This document shows positions 46,215-58,431 of a stretch of 64,000 bases of DNA, piece after piece. A program made the position numbers and the translations under genes. The notes beneath the pieces were generated by a model, which saw nothing but the letters and a program-made list of their open reading frames with translations, made no database searches and was not told the DNA's origin. The DNA is taken from NCBI GenBank assembly GCA_020796225.1, contig CM036775.1:6996893-7060892 (forward strand), in the 5' to 3' direction. The first letter of the stretch is position 1; each line of letters starts with the position of its first letter. The stretch is from Arion vulgaris (lineage: Eukaryota > Mollusca > Gastropoda > Stylommatophora > Arionidae).

Positions 46215-46545
46215 GGATGACAATAGAAGAGGAAGAAGAACCACTTGTTATCTCACGTTTTGTGGTCGTTATGTGCAATGTATGTGATTTACTGAGCGGC
46301 AGACAGAAATGGGTCACAAAGAAAAACACCATCACATATTGAGACCACCAGGAGCAGAGAGAACATCTTATATATCAGCTCCAGTCTCCAGTTTCACCTG
46401 CAGCAACTGTGGGAAAGATTGTCACTCTAGAATACAGATTACAGCCACAAGAGAAGGTTTGATTCAGCACAGAACAAACTATGTGACACAAAACCTATCG
46501 TCTCCTTAGATCAAGAAGCTCATGATGATGATGAGAGTTGTGTCC
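46215..46545 (+). mobile_element. zinc-finger LINE end (unit f)
   Basis: EEEEEPLVISRFVVVMCNVC, then SFTCSNCGKDCHSRI after a frame change; (ATG)n tail. Confidence 0.75.
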
Positions 46546-46711
46546 AGAGCATGATGTCAGTTTTCCTGCAAGACACCTTCAGACACATATTCCAGCACAT
46601 TCTCTTTCTGCATGCTTTTTATTTACGCTTGCATTCTTAAACATGAAAAACAATTATCTAGCACATGATGATGATGATATGTTAGATATTTCTCTTTGTC
46701 TATCCTGGCAG

Positions 46712-46756
46712 TATTATTACGATGATTACGAAGACTATATAGACGACTCATCCGAG
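46712..46756 (+). CDS. micro-exon gene, 45-nt exon f
   Basis: CTATCCTGGCAG/TAT to GAG/GTGAGTATAC. It encodes YYYDDYEDYIDDSSE, phase 0. Tyr surrounded by Asp/Glu is the classic setting for tyrosine sulfation, if secreted. It lacks the upstream RTE insertion found in units e, g and h. Confidence 0.74.
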
Positions 46757-46800
46757 GTGAGTATACATTTGTCTATGTTTTCTTGTATCATATTGTCAAT

Positions 46801-47242
46801 AAGAAAAATAATTATTCATTTCGTTCCGTTATACGCTACATAGAGCCTGCAAGTAATTTATCCATACCGCTCTATCCTGGGCAACTCGCTCAATTTCATC
46901 TATGGAACTGAAACAGATATTTCTTGCCTCTCTTAACAAAGTTCGTTTCAGGGTCTCCTTAGGTCGACCTCTACTTCTTGAACCCTTTGCATCCCACTTC
47001 AATGCCTGCTTTGATATTCGTTGATCATTTCTCCTCAAGGTGTGTCCAACCTATCTCCATCTTCTCTTTCTTATAACAGTTGTTACTAGTGGTTGACCAG
47101 GCATGTCTCTGATTTCATCACTTCTCCTGAATTCGTTCCATTTATGTTCATTATTTTCAGACATCTATTTTCAAATGCATTCAACTTGCTTTCTATATCT
47201 TTAGACATTTTCCAACTCTCGCTGGCATATATGTTAGGATTG
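46801..47242 (-). mobile_element. RTE-m LINE insertion after exon f
   Basis: ATATTGTCAAT at 46790-46800 and ATATTGTTAAT at 47243-47253. Same insertion as after e, g and h; frame-broken at about 47040 and 47150. Confidence 0.9.
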
Positions 47243-47557
47243 ATATTGTTAATGCTAATAAGTAAAACAAAACCAAGTATATGAACATTTCAAAATGGAA
47301 ACATTGAAGTTAGAAACATCATCTTTAGACTGGTTATATAGCAACCTGCTGCCATGCAGGTCGGCTGTGACAGTCGAAGGCTGACGGAGAGAGAACCCAG
47401 TAAACGCTGGTTGAAACCGGGCACTTCACCGAAGGACAATCACTGGAGCTCCAAATGGTACTGAAGATTGTGACGTTAAACAAACGTTCTTGGCAAAGGC
47501 TGTTTATATATCACAAGAAGAATGATCAAAATGGCCAAAAAGAACGATCGCGAGAGA

Positions 47558-47588
<31 letters not shown>

Positions 47589-47697
47589 GTAGAAAGAGAA
47601 AGAGACTGGTCAATGAAGTTGTCAATATGAAATCATAGACATGAGAAATTGTGTTCATTTCTCGTGAACATCCAAACAAACTTTGTCTCGTAATTCA

Positions 47698-48305
47698 CCG
47701 GTACCGGGGTCCACAAGGAAAGCAAAGAATAGGACCACTGTGACCTAAAAGGCATATCATATAAGGCGACTGATATAGGACCATTGAAGCTACCATAGTA
47801 AATAAAAAGCTGAGAAATGGGATGTGCAGGACTACTTGTAGGTGCATAACTGGCAGAACGTACACTCCTTCTTAGACTCAGATCACATACAAATCACAAA
47901 GTGGTTAAGCAAATGATGGATATGGAGCATGTTCTGAGAAGAAATCTTGTAATTATTATCCTTATTTTCATGGTTTTTTCATCATCATCATTATTATTGT
48001 TCTCATTATCTATATAGTCATCATTTTGTTTTTATCATTATCTAAATTATACTTCTTCTTCTTCTTTGTACGCTCCATATCGACCACTTGTTAACCACTT
48101 TTTGTGACTTGTATGTGATCCAAGCCTAAGAACGATTGTATGTTGTGCCAATTATGCGCCTACATGTAGACCTGTACATCTGATTTATGCGACGTTTTTT
48201 ATATACTAGAGAATACTCCCGATGCCTCTACCTCAATCGCCTCGTACGACGTGTTTTGTAGGTCTCAGTGTTACTAATCTTTAGTCCCATTGAGATTCCC
48301 TACAA
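47698..48305. repeat. inverted SINE family 3 pair, intron f/g
   Basis: Plus 47698-47945, minus 48054-48305, AT-rich spacer. Confidence 0.85.
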
Positions 48306-48429
48306 GACATAGGCAAGCTTTGTGTCTATTGAAAATATACTTTTGAGCAAAGTTAGAATGAAGAATACATTTTATGATGTCGTCAGAGAAAAACACGACA
48401 CTGTGCAACTACCCAGTAGCAGTGGGAGG

Positions 48430-48600
48430 ACAAAAGAAGAGGAAGAAGAACCACTTGTTATCTCACGTTTTGTGGTCGTTATGTGCAATGTATGTGATTT
48501 AAGAGAGCAGACAGAGAATGGCTCACAAAGAAAAACACCATCACATATGGAGACCACCAGGAGCAGAGAGAACATACTATATATCAGCTCCAGTCTCTCT
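48430..48600 (+). mobile_element. zinc-finger LINE end, cut by I-like insertion
   Basis: EEEEEPLVISRFVVVMCNVC, truncated at the I-like element as in units e and i. Confidence 0.75.
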
Positions 48601-48614
48601 ACTTCTAGAGACTA

Positions 48615-49457
48615 TTGGTTATTGGTCACTAAACTGACGTCATTGCACTCCGGGCAGACCTCATGGTGCTCAGTCTCCCCAACAGATATCGAAGAGTATG
48701 CTTACTGATGGTTCCTGTGGCTCACTGATTACAATGGATACAATGCAGTTCTACTTGAACAACGGGTAACTCCAAACTTCTTAAATCGCTTGATCGATTC
48801 AACATCGATTTTAGTGTCCTTATCCAACAGACAGTCGCGAAGAGACCGAAGAACATCCGCTTATCCATCTTCAACTCCCCAACAATCGATGCTGTTGATG
48901 CAAGCCTGTCCGCTCTCTCATTACGTAACACCAACATGCCCAGGACAGTATATCCACGTAAGCCGCTGGAGGTTGAAACTTCTATAGACGACATCCACTC
49001 ATACCGAAACCTGCCTTCTGAATCTTGTGAAGCATCGACTGAGAGTCAGATACAACAATTGCCCCAGTAAAGGAAGTCCCAGAAATCCAATGGAGGGCAG
49101 CAGTAACGGTCTCAACCTCCATCCTCATACTAGAAGTAGTTATCCTGTATACCCCACTTCGCTCTGCAACAACACTACCATGCGCATTAGCCAAAAAACA
49201 CCAGCCGGATTTCTCACCACGTTGAACCGACCCATCGGTATATACAACAACATCATCATCCCTTGCATTATCTTCTATCAGCTGCTTAACTGCGAGATCA
49301 GCCTTCATGTTGCCCCAATCTCTACATTCTCTTCCAAGAGTAATGCTAACATTGAGATAGTTCATCATGCTACCATCTGTTGGGATCCATTCTTCCCCTT
49401 TTGGTACGGTCGCAACCGTAGTGACCTTGCCAATTGTTCTCTCAGCCTGGGCCATCC
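48615..49457 (-). mobile_element. I-like LINE insertion (unit g), 14-bp TSD
   Basis: ACTTCTAGAGACTA at 48601-48614 and 49458-49471. The best-preserved copy: an open minus frame of 157 residues includes VVVYTDGSVQRGEKSGWCF (first RNase H Asp), SMRMEVETVTAAL (Glu) and VVSDSQSMLHK (Asp). A broken frame then gives NERADRLAST. Confidence 0.92.
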
Positions 49458-49529
49458 ACTTCTAGAGACTAAAAAAATAAAATAACACAATTGTCTTCTC
49501 CCTTTCCTTTCGCTCTTGGTTCTCAGTTC

Positions 49530-49592
49530 TCACCGTTCTTCTCCAGTTCTCACCGTTCTCCTCCAGTTCTCACCGTTCTTCTCCAGTTCTCA
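49530..49592. repeat. 20-bp minisatellite, 3 copies
   Basis: Same motif and position as 42575-42636. Confidence 0.9.
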
Positions 49593-49784
49593 AAGCTAAC
49601 TGTATTCAAACTATAGCATATGTGCAATTTCAGCCTAGCTGCCCCTTACTCCAGTCACGAGATACCCGCCTTGAACGGGAATCGTCCAATACCCTGTGAT
49701 AAGTGGGTTGCTCGGGTTTAGTAATCTACCGGTCAGTAGTGGTATGACAGGTAAACAATCAATTTATTAACTAATTGAATTGGC

Positions 49785-50035
49785 CAAGGAACCCTGTTTG
49801 AGTTATATTGAGAAACAAAGAATGGATGGTTTGGCACTTAATAAGAATGCATCCAAACTCCACAGTATGTAGGGTCTTCTACAACAGAATGTCAGGAAAG
49901 AAGGGTAGAGGAAGACCACGAAAAAGATGGTTAGATGGCATGGAAGAATCCTGACATAGAGTAAAATAACAATTATCCAGGCTACCAGAACAGCGCAAGA
50001 CAAAAGCAGAAAACTACAACAATGGGCAACAATCC
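49785..50035 (+). mobile_element. RTE-like LINE 3' fragment (unit g)
   Basis: Same as 39440-39705. Confidence 0.7.
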
Positions 50036-50039
50036 GGTA

Positions 50040-50392
50040 GCAGTGTGAGGACAAAAGAAGAGGAAGAAGAACACCTTGTTATCTCACGTTTTGTGGACGT
50101 TATGTGCAATGTATGTGATTTACGAGCGACAGACAGAGAAATGGCTCACAAAGAAACACCATCACATATGGAGACCACCAGGAGCAGGGAGAACATCCTA
50201 TATATCAGCTCAAGTCTCCAGTTTCACCTGCAGCAACTGTGGGAAAGATTGTCACTCTAGAATACACCGTTACAGCCACAAGAGAAGGTGTGATTCAGCA
50301 CATAACAAACTATGTGACACAAAACCTATCGTCTCCTGAGATCAAGAAGCTCATGATGATGATGAGATTTGTATCCAGAGTATGATGTCAGT
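50040..50392 (+). mobile_element. zinc-finger LINE end (unit g)
   Basis: KEEEEEHLVISRFVDVMCNV to SFTCSNCGKDCHSRIHRYSH with one frame change; (ATG)n tail near 50352-50366. Confidence 0.75.
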
Positions 50393-50414
50393 TTGCCTGC
50401 AAGACACCTTTAGA

Positions 50415-51151
50415 TCCATCATCATTAATCCTCTCCGCTCCTCGTGGAGCATAGGGCCTCAACAGTTGTTCGCCACTCTTCTCGGTCCCTGGCTGTTCTT
50501 TTTATGGTCTCCCAGGTCAATTGAACACTCTTCAGCTCCTCAATAAGACCTCGTCTCCAAGTCTGCTTAGGGCGTCCTCTTTTTCGTTTTCCCTGCGGGT
50601 TCCACTCGAGCACCTGTCTAGAGATACTCGACTGTGTCTTCCGCAAGGTATGGCCTATCCATCGCCATCTCTCCTCTTGACCTGTGTCATCATAGGTTCC
50701 TGCCCTGTTCTTATCCACAGATCTGTGTTTGCAACTCTATCATACCATCTCAGTCTGAGAATCCGCCGCAAACATCCGTTGACAAGGTCTGGATCTTATT
50801 TGTATTTGCCCTAGTGACTCGCCAAGTTTCCAAGCCATACAGCAACACCGACTTTACATTTGAGCTGAAAATCTTGAGCTTTGTTTTCGTGGAGATGGCA
50901 GCGGACTTCCACACCATGTGCAGGATCGCAAAGGCCTGTCGGGTATTCCTAATCCTAGCATTAATGTCCTCATCTGTACCTCCTGATCTGCTGATCTTAC
51001 TTCCAAGGTAGACACATTCATCCACATCTTCTATGTTCCTTCACTCAATCAGTATTGGATCTTGCTGTATGTTGTTGCTACGCATTACTTTAGTGTTCTC
51101 TTGACTGATTTTAAGACAGACTCGTTGTGCCGTTTGTGTCAGAGCATCCAT
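50415..51151 (-). mobile_element. RTE-like LINE insertion upstream of exon g
   Basis: CCTTTAGA at 50407 and CCTTCAGA at 51152. Minus frames read MDECVYLGSKISRSGGTDED and WIGHTLRKTQSSISRQVLEW. Confidence 0.9.
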
Positions 51152-51287
51152 CCTTCAGACACATATTCGAGCACATTCTCTTTCTGCATGCTTTTTATTC
51201 ACGCTTGCATTCTTAAACATGAAAAACAATTATCTAGCACATGATGATGATGATATGTTATATCTTTCTCTTTGTCTATCCTGACAG

Positions 51288-51332
51288 TATTATTACTATG
51301 AGGACCCAACATATACAGGCCTCCATTACGAC
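51288..51332 (+). CDS. micro-exon gene, 45-nt exon g
   Basis: CTATCCTGACAG/TAT to GAC/GTGAGTATAT. It encodes YYYYEDPTYTGLHYD, phase 0. Flanks are as for exons e and f. The sequence differs from e and f at most positions while length and phase are kept. Confidence 0.72.
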
Positions 51333-51376
51333 GTGAGTATATATTTGTCTATGTTTTCTTGTATCATATTGTCAAT

Positions 51377-51814
51377 AAGAAAAAATAATTCCTCTCGTTC
51401 CGTTATACGTTGCATAGGGCCTGCAAGTATTTCTCCATACCACTCTATCCTGGGCAACTCGCTCAATCTCATCCATGGAACTGAGACCGATATTTTTTGC
51501 CTCTCTTAACTTAGTTCGTTTCAGGGTCTCCTTATGTCGACCTCTAATTCTTGAACCCTTTACCTCCACTTCAATGCCTGCTTTCATATTCGTTGATCAT
51601 TTTCCTCAAGGTGTGTCCAACATATCTCCATCTTGTCTTTCTTATAACAGTTGTCACTAGTGGTTGACCAGACATTTCACTGATTTCATCACTTCTCCTG
51701 AATTCGTTCCATTTTATATTCATTTTTTTCGCAGACATCTTTTTTCAAATGCATTCAACTTGCTTTACATATCTTTAGTCATTTTCCAACTCTCGCTAGC
51801 ATATGTTAGGATTG
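51377..51814 (-). mobile_element. RTE-m LINE insertion after exon g
   Basis: Perfect 11-bp duplication ATATTGTCAAT at 51366-51376 and 51815-51825. Confidence 0.93.
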
Positions 51815-52128
51815 ATATTGTCAATGCTAATAAGTAAAACAGAAACAAGTATATGAACATTTCAAAATGGAAACATTGAAGTTAGAAACATCAACTTCTT
51901 AGACTGATCAAAAATAGCAACCTGCTGCCTTGCAGGTCGACTGGGAGCAGTCAAAGTCTGACGGAGAGCGAACCCAGTAAAAGCTGGATGAAATCGGGCA
52001 CGTCGCCGAAGGACAAGCACTAGAGCTCCAAATGTTACTGAAGATTGTGACGTTAAACAAACGTTCTTGGCAAATGCTGTTTATATATCACAATAAGAAT
52101 GATCAAAATGGTCAAAAAGAACGATCGC

Positions 52129-52159
<31 letters not shown>

Positions 52160-52276
52160 GTAAAAAGAGGTAGAGAGAGAAATAAACTGGTCAATGAAGT
52201 TGTCAATATGAAATCATAGACATGAGAAATTGTGTTCATTTCTCGTCAACATTAAAACAAACTTTGTCTCGTAATT

Positions 52277-52870
52277 CACCGGTACCGGGGCCCACAAGGG
52301 AAGCAAAGAATAGAACCACTGCAACATACAAGGCATATCGTAAGAGGCGACTGATGTAGTACACAGGAAGCTACCTAGTAAATAAAAGCTCTGGAAATCA
52401 GATGTGCTGCCAACTTGTAGGAGCATAACTGGCAGAACGTACAATCCTTCTTAGACTCAGATCACATACAAATCACAAAGAGTGGTTAAACAAATGATGG
52501 ATATGGAGCGTGTTCTAAGAAGAAATCTTGTAATTATTATCCTTGTTTCCATTGTTATTTCATCATCATTATTATTGTTCTCATTATCTATATTGTCATC
52601 ATTTTGTTTTTATCATTATCTAAATTATACTTCTCCTTTGCACGCTCCATATTGACCACTTGATAACCACTTTTTGTGACTTGTATGTGATCCAAGCCTA
52701 AGAACGATTGTACGTTGTGCCAATTATGCGCCTACATGTAGGCCTGCACATCTGATTTATGCAACGCTTTTTATTTACTAGGGAATACTCCCTAGGCCCC
52801 TACCTCAATCGCCTCGTACGACGTGTTTTGTAGGTCTCAGTGTTACTAATCTTTATTCCCATTGAGAGCC
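52277..52870. repeat. inverted SINE family 3 pair, intron g/h
   Basis: Plus 52277-52525, minus 52630-52870, with an AT-rich spacer. Confidence 0.85.
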
Positions 52871-52884
52871 CCTGCAAGATTAGA

Positions 52885-53290
52885 ATGAAGAATACATTTT
52901 ATGATGTCAGAGAAAACCACGACACTGTGCAACTACCCAGTAGCAGTGTGATGACAAAAGAAGAGGAAGAAGAACACCTTGTTATCTCACGTTTTGTGGA
53001 CGTTATGTGCAATGTATGTGACTTACGAGCGGCAGACAGAGAAATGGCTCACAAAGAAAAACACCATCACATATGGAGACCACCAGGAGCAGGGAGAACA
53101 TCCTATATATCAGCTCAAGTCTCTAGTTTCACCTGCAGCAACTGTGGGAAAGATTGTCACTCTAGAATACACCGTTACAGCCACAAGAGAAGGTGTGATT
53201 CAGCACAGAACAAATTATGTGACACAAAACCTATCGTCTCCTGAGATCAAGAAGCTCATGATGATGATGAGATTTGTATCCAGAGTATGA
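52885..53290 (+). mobile_element. zinc-finger LINE end, intact frame (unit h)
   Basis: One open frame reads RMKNTFYDVRENHDTVQ, EEEEEHLVISRFVDVMCNVC, then TCSNCGKDCHSRIHRYSHKR and RCDSAQNKLCDTKPIVS and stops. The CxxC-x(11)-H-x4-C pattern resembles the terminal knuckle found in LINE ORFs, and the (ATG)n tail follows. I treat it as LINE, not a host exon. Confidence 0.7.
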
Positions 53291-53319
53291 TATCAGTTTT
53301 CCTGCAAGACACCTTTAGA

Positions 53320-54051
53320 TCCATCATCATTAATCCTCTCCGCTCCTCGTGGAGCATAGGGCCTCAACAGTTGTTCGCCACCCTTCTCGGTCCCTGGCTG
53401 TTCTTTTTATGGTCTCCCAGGTCAATTGAGCACTCTTCAGCTCCTCAATAAGACCTCGTCTCCAAGTCTGCTTAGGGCGTCCTCTTTTCGTTTTCCCTGC
53501 GGTTCCACTCGAGCGCCTGTCTAGAGATACTCGACTTGTCTTCCGCAAGGTATGGCCTATCCATCGCCATCTTCTCCTCTTGACCTGTGTCATCATAGGT
53601 TCCTGCTCTGTTCTTATCCACAGATCTGTATTTGTAACTCTATCATACCATCTCAGTCTGAGAATCCGCCGCAAACATCCGTTGACAAAGGTCTGGATCT
53701 TATTTGTATTTGCCCTAGTGACTCGCCAAGTTTCGGAGCCAAACAGCAACACCGACTTCACATTTGAGCTGAAAATCGTGAGCTTTGTTTTCGTGGAGAT
53801 GGCAGCGGACTTCCACACCATGTGCAGCATCGCAAAGGCCTGTCGTGCCTTCCTAATCCTAGCACTAATGTCCTCATCTGTACCTCCTAATCTGCTGATC
53901 TTACTTCCAAGGTAGACAAATTCATCCACATCTTCTATGTCCCTTCACTCAATCAGTATTGGATCTTGCTGTATGGTGTTGCTACGCATTACTTTAGTGT
54001 TCTCTTGACTGATTTTAAGACCGACTCGTTGTGCCGTTTGTGTCAGAGCAT
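53320..54051 (-). mobile_element. RTE-like LINE insertion upstream of exon h
   Basis: CCTTTAGA at 53312 and CCTTCAGA at 54052. An open minus frame of 199 residues reads MDEFVYLGSKISRLGGTDED, LQRRILRLRWYDRVTN-like text, VKRRRWRWIGHTLRKTS and GRPKQTWRRGLIEELKSAQL. Confidence 0.92.
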
Positions 54052-54187
54052 CCTTCAGAAACATATTCCATCACATTCTATTTCTGCATGCTTTTTATTC
54101 ACGCTTGCATTCTTAAACATGAAAAACAATTATCTAGCACATGATGATGATGATATGTTAGATATTTCTCTTTGTCTATCCTGACAG

Positions 54188-54231
54188 GATTTTACGATGA
54201 TTACGAAGACTATATAGACACTCCCTCCGAG
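54188..54231 (+). CDS. micro-exon gene, exon h (44 nt, frame-broken)
   Basis: CTATCCTGACAG/GAT to GAG/GTGAGTATAC; both splice sites look intact. It aligns with exon f over TTACGATGATTACGAAGACT but is 44 nt, one base short in the T-run near its start. As written, inclusion shifts the frame. This is either a consensus error at a homopolymer or a decaying exon. Confidence 0.5.
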
Positions 54232-54275
54232 GTGAGTATACATTTGTCTATGTTTTCTTGTATCATATTGTCAAT

Positions 54276-54720
54276 AAGAAAAATAATTATTCATTTCGTT
54301 CCGTTATACGCTACATAGAGCCTGCAAGTAATTTATCCATACCACTCTGTCCTGGGCAACTCGCTCAATTCATCCATGGAACTGAAACCGATATTTCTTG
54401 CCTCTCTTAACAAAGTTCGTTTCAGGGTCTTCTTAGGTCGACCTCTACTTCTTGAACCCTTTGCATCCCACTTCAATGCCTGCTTTGATATTCTTTGATC
54501 ATTTCTCCTCAAGGTGTGCCCAACATATCTCCATCTTCTCTTTCTTATAACAGTTGTCACTAGTGGTTGACCAGACATTTCACTGATTTCATCACTTCTC
54601 CTTAATTCGTTACATTTTATATTCATGATTTTTCGCAGACATCTAAATTCAAATGAATTCAACTTGCTTTCTATATCTTTAGTCATTTTCCAACTCTCGC
54701 TAGCATATATGTTAGGATTG
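54276..54720 (-). mobile_element. RTE-m LINE insertion after exon h
   Basis: ATATTGTCAAT at 54265-54275 and ATGTTGTCAAT at 54721-54731. Minus frame MTKDIESKLNSFEFRCLRKI continues to RGRPKKTLKRTL and then breaks. Confidence 0.9.
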
Positions 54721-55177
54721 ATGTTGTCAATGCTAATAAGTAAAACAGAAACAAGTATATGAACATTTCAAAATGGAAACATTGAAGTTAGAAACATCAA
54801 CTTCTTAGACTGGTCAATAATAGCAACCTGCTGCCATGCAGGTCGGCTGGGACAGTCAAAGTCTGACGGAGAGAGAACCCAGTAAACGCTGGTTGAAATC
54901 GGGCACTTCACCGAAGGACAAGCACTAGAGCTCCAAATGGTACTGAAGATTGTGACGTTAAACAAACGTTCTTGGCAAAGGCTGTTTATATATCACAAGA
55001 AGAATGATCAAAATGGCCAAAAAGAACGATCGCGAGAGAAAGAGAGAGAGAGAGAGAGAGGTAGAAAGAGGTAGAGAGAGAAAGAGACTGGTCAATGAAG
55101 TTGTCAATATGAAATCATAGACATAAGAAATTGTGTTCATTTCTCGTGAACATCCAAACAAACGTTGTCTCGTAATT

Positions 55178-55790
55178 CACCCATGTGGTGCCGGCGCCCA
55201 CAATGGAAGTAAAGAATAGGACCACTGCAACATAAAAGGCATATCGTAAGAGGCAACTGATGTAGTACACAGGAAGCTACCTAGTAAATAAAAAGCTTCG
55301 TGGAAATCATATGTGCTGCCAACTTGTAGTCGCATAACTGGCAGAACGTACACTCTATCTTAGACTCAGATCACATAGAAATCACAAAGAGTGGTTAAAC
55401 AAATGATCGATATGGAGCGTGTTCTAAGATTAAATCTTGTAATTATTATCCTTATTTTCATAGTTATTTGATCATCATCATTATTATTCTCATTATCTAT
55501 ATAGTCATCATTTTGTTTTTATCATTATCTAAATTATACTTCTTCTTTTTTTTACGCTCCATATCGACCACTTGAGATCCACTTTTTGTGACTTGTATGT
55601 GATCTGAGTCTAAGAACGATTGTACGTTGTGCCAATTATGCGCCTACATGTAGGCCTGCACATCTGATTTATGCGACGCTTTTTATATACTAGAGAATAC
55701 TCCCGATACCTGTAACTCAATCGCCTCGTACGACGTGTTTTGTAGGTCTCAGTGTTACTATTTTTTAGTCCCATTGAGATTCCCCACAAG
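55178..55790. repeat. inverted SINE family 3 pair, intron h/i
   Basis: Plus 55178-55430, minus 55541-55790, AT-rich spacer. Confidence 0.85.
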
Positions 55791-55914
55791 ACATAGGCAA
55801 GCTTTGTGTCTATTGAAAATGTACTTTTGAGCAAAGTTAGAATGAAGAATACATTTTATGATGTCGTCAGAGAAAACCACGACACTGTGCAACTACCAGG
55901 TAGCAGTGGGATGA

Positions 55915-56086
55915 CAAAAGAAGAGGAAGAAGAACCACTTGTTATCTCACGTTTTGTGGTCGTTATGTGCAATGTATGTGATTTACGAGCGGCAGACAGA
56001 GAAATGGCTCACAAAGAAAAACACCCTCACATATGGAGACCACCAGGAGCAGAGAGAACATACTATATATCAGCTCCAGTCTCTCT
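55915..56086 (+). mobile_element. zinc-finger LINE end, cut by I-like insertion
   Basis: Same structure as 41470 and 48430. Confidence 0.75.
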
Positions 56087-56100
56087 ACTTCTAGAGACTA

Positions 56101-56900
56101 TTGGTTATTGGTTACTAAACTGACGTCATTGCACTCCGGGAAGACCCATAGGTGCTCAGTCTCCCCAACAGATATTGAAGAGTATGCTTACTGATGGTTC
56201 CTGTGGCTCACTGATTACAATGGATACAATCCAGTTCGACTTGAACAACGGGCAACTCCAAACTTCTTAAATCGCTTGATCGATTCAACATCGATTTTAG
56301 TGTCTTCATCCAACAGACAGTCGCGAAGAGACCGAAGAATATCCCCTTATCCATCTTCAACTCCCCAACAATCGATGCTGTTGATGCAAGCCTGTCCGCT
56401 CTCTCATTACCGTAAACACCAGCATGCCAAGGACAGTATATCCACGTAAGCCTCTGGAGGTTAGAAACTTCTATAGACGACATCCACTCATACCGAAACC
56501 TGCCTTCTGAATCTTGTGAAGCATCGACTGAGAGTCAGATACAACAGCCCCAGTAAATAAAGTCCAGAAATCAATGGAAGGCAGCAGTAACGTCTCAACC
56601 TCCATCCTCATGACTATAACTAGTTGTCCTGTATGCCCACTTCGCTCTGCAACAACCCTACAGGCTGCAAAAACACGATTCTCACCACGTTGAACGACCC
56701 ATCGTTATACAAGAACATCCTCGTCCCTTGCATTATCTTCTTCATCTGCTTAACTGCGAGATCACCTTCATGTTGCACCAATCTCTACATTCTCTTCAAG
56801 AGTAATATCATTAGAAGTTCATCATCTACCATCTGTTGGATCTATCTTCCGTGCAGTCCAACCGTATTGACCTGGATTGTTCTCTCAGCCTGGGCCATCC
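56101..56900 (-). mobile_element. I-like LINE insertion (unit i), indel-rich
   Basis: ACTTCTAGAGACTA at 56087-56100. The right duplication is decayed (ATCTAGAACTA). From about 56550 on there are many single-base deletions relative to units e and g. Confidence 0.85.
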
Positions 56901-57194
56901 ATCTAGAACTAAAAAATTTGAAATACACATTTTCTTCTCCCATTCCTTTCGCTCTTGGTTCTCAGTTCTCACCGTTCTTCTCCAGTTCTCACGTTCTCCT
57001 CCAGTTCTCGACGTTCTCCTCAGGTTCAAGTAACTGTATTCTAACTAGCATATGTGCAATTTCAGCTCACTGCCCCTACTCCAGTCTCGAGATACCGGCA
57101 ACGGAATCGTTCAATACCCTGTGATAAGTGGGTTGCTCGGGTTTAGTAATCTACCGTCAGTAGTAGATGACTCAATTATCTAACAATCAATTTA

Positions 57195-57775
57195 TAACTG
57201 ATTGAATTGTCAAGGTCTATTGAGTTATAATGCAAATGGAGTGGTTCCACTTTATAAGAATGCATACAAACTCCACAGTAGGCAGTTTGCTCCGACTATT
57301 CGGAAGAAGGTGGGAAGACACGAAAGATGGTTGAGCATGAGAATCCTGCCAAAGCAAAAATACCATTATCAGCACCAGAACAGCGCAAGACGAAAGCAGA
57401 AAACACGACATGGCAACATTCCCAGTAACAGTGGATGACAAAGAAGAGGAAGAAGAACACCTTGTTATCTCACTTTTGTGGTCGTTATGTGCAATGTATG
57501 TGATTTAGAGCGGACAGACAGAGAAATGACTCACAAAGAAAAACACCATCACATATGGAGACCACAATGAGCAGACAGAACATCTTGTATATCAGCTCCA
57601 GTTTCACCTACAGAAACTGTGGGAAAGATTGTCACTCTAGAATACACCATTACAGCCACAAGAGAAGGTGTTATTCAGCACAGAACAAACTATGTGACAC
57701 AAAACCTATCGTCTCCTGAGATCAAGAAGCTCATGATGATGATGAGATTTGTGTCCAGTGCATGATGTCAGTTTT
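57195..57775 (+). mobile_element. RTE-like fragment plus zinc-finger LINE end (unit i)
   Basis: Same modules as units d and e with many small deletions; (ATG)n tail near 57731-57745. Confidence 0.65.
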
Positions 57776-57922
57776 CCTGCAAGACACCTTCAGACACATA
57801 TTCCAGCACATTCTCTTTCTGCATGCTTTTTATTCACGCTTGCATTCTTAAACATGAAAATCAATTATCTAGCACATGATGATGATGATATGTTAGATCT
57901 TTCTCTTTGTCTATCCTGACAG

Positions 57923-57949
57923 GAGTATTTCTATGAGTACCCACCCGAG
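57923..57949 (+). CDS. micro-exon gene, 27-nt exon i
   Basis: CTATCCTGACAG/GAG to GAG/GTGAGTATAC. It encodes EYFYEYPPE, phase 0, one residue different from exon d. No RTE-m in the following intron. Confidence 0.72.
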
Positions 57950-58431
57950 GTGAGTATACATTTGTCTTTGTTTTCTGGTATCATATTGTCAATGCAAATA
58001 AATAAAACAGAAACAAGTATATGAACATTTCAAAATGGAAACATTGAAGTTAGAAACATCAACTTCTTAGACTGGTCAATAATAGCAACCTGCTGCCATG
58101 CAGGTCGCTGGGACAGTCAAGAGTCTGACGGAGAGGAACCCAGTAAACGCTGGTTGAAATCGGCACTTCACCGAAGAACAAGCACAGGCTACCAATGGTA
58201 CTGAAGATTGTGACGTTAAACAAACGTTCTTGACAAGGCTGTTTATATATCACAATAAGAATGATCAAAATGGCCAAAAGAACGATCGCGAGAGAAGAGA
58301 GAGAGAGAGAGGGAGGTGAAAGAGGTAGAGAGAGAAAGAGACTGGTCAATGAAGTTGTCAATATGAATTCATAGACATGAGAAATTTGTTCATTTCTCGT
58401 GAACATCAAACAAACTTTGTCTCGTAATTCA

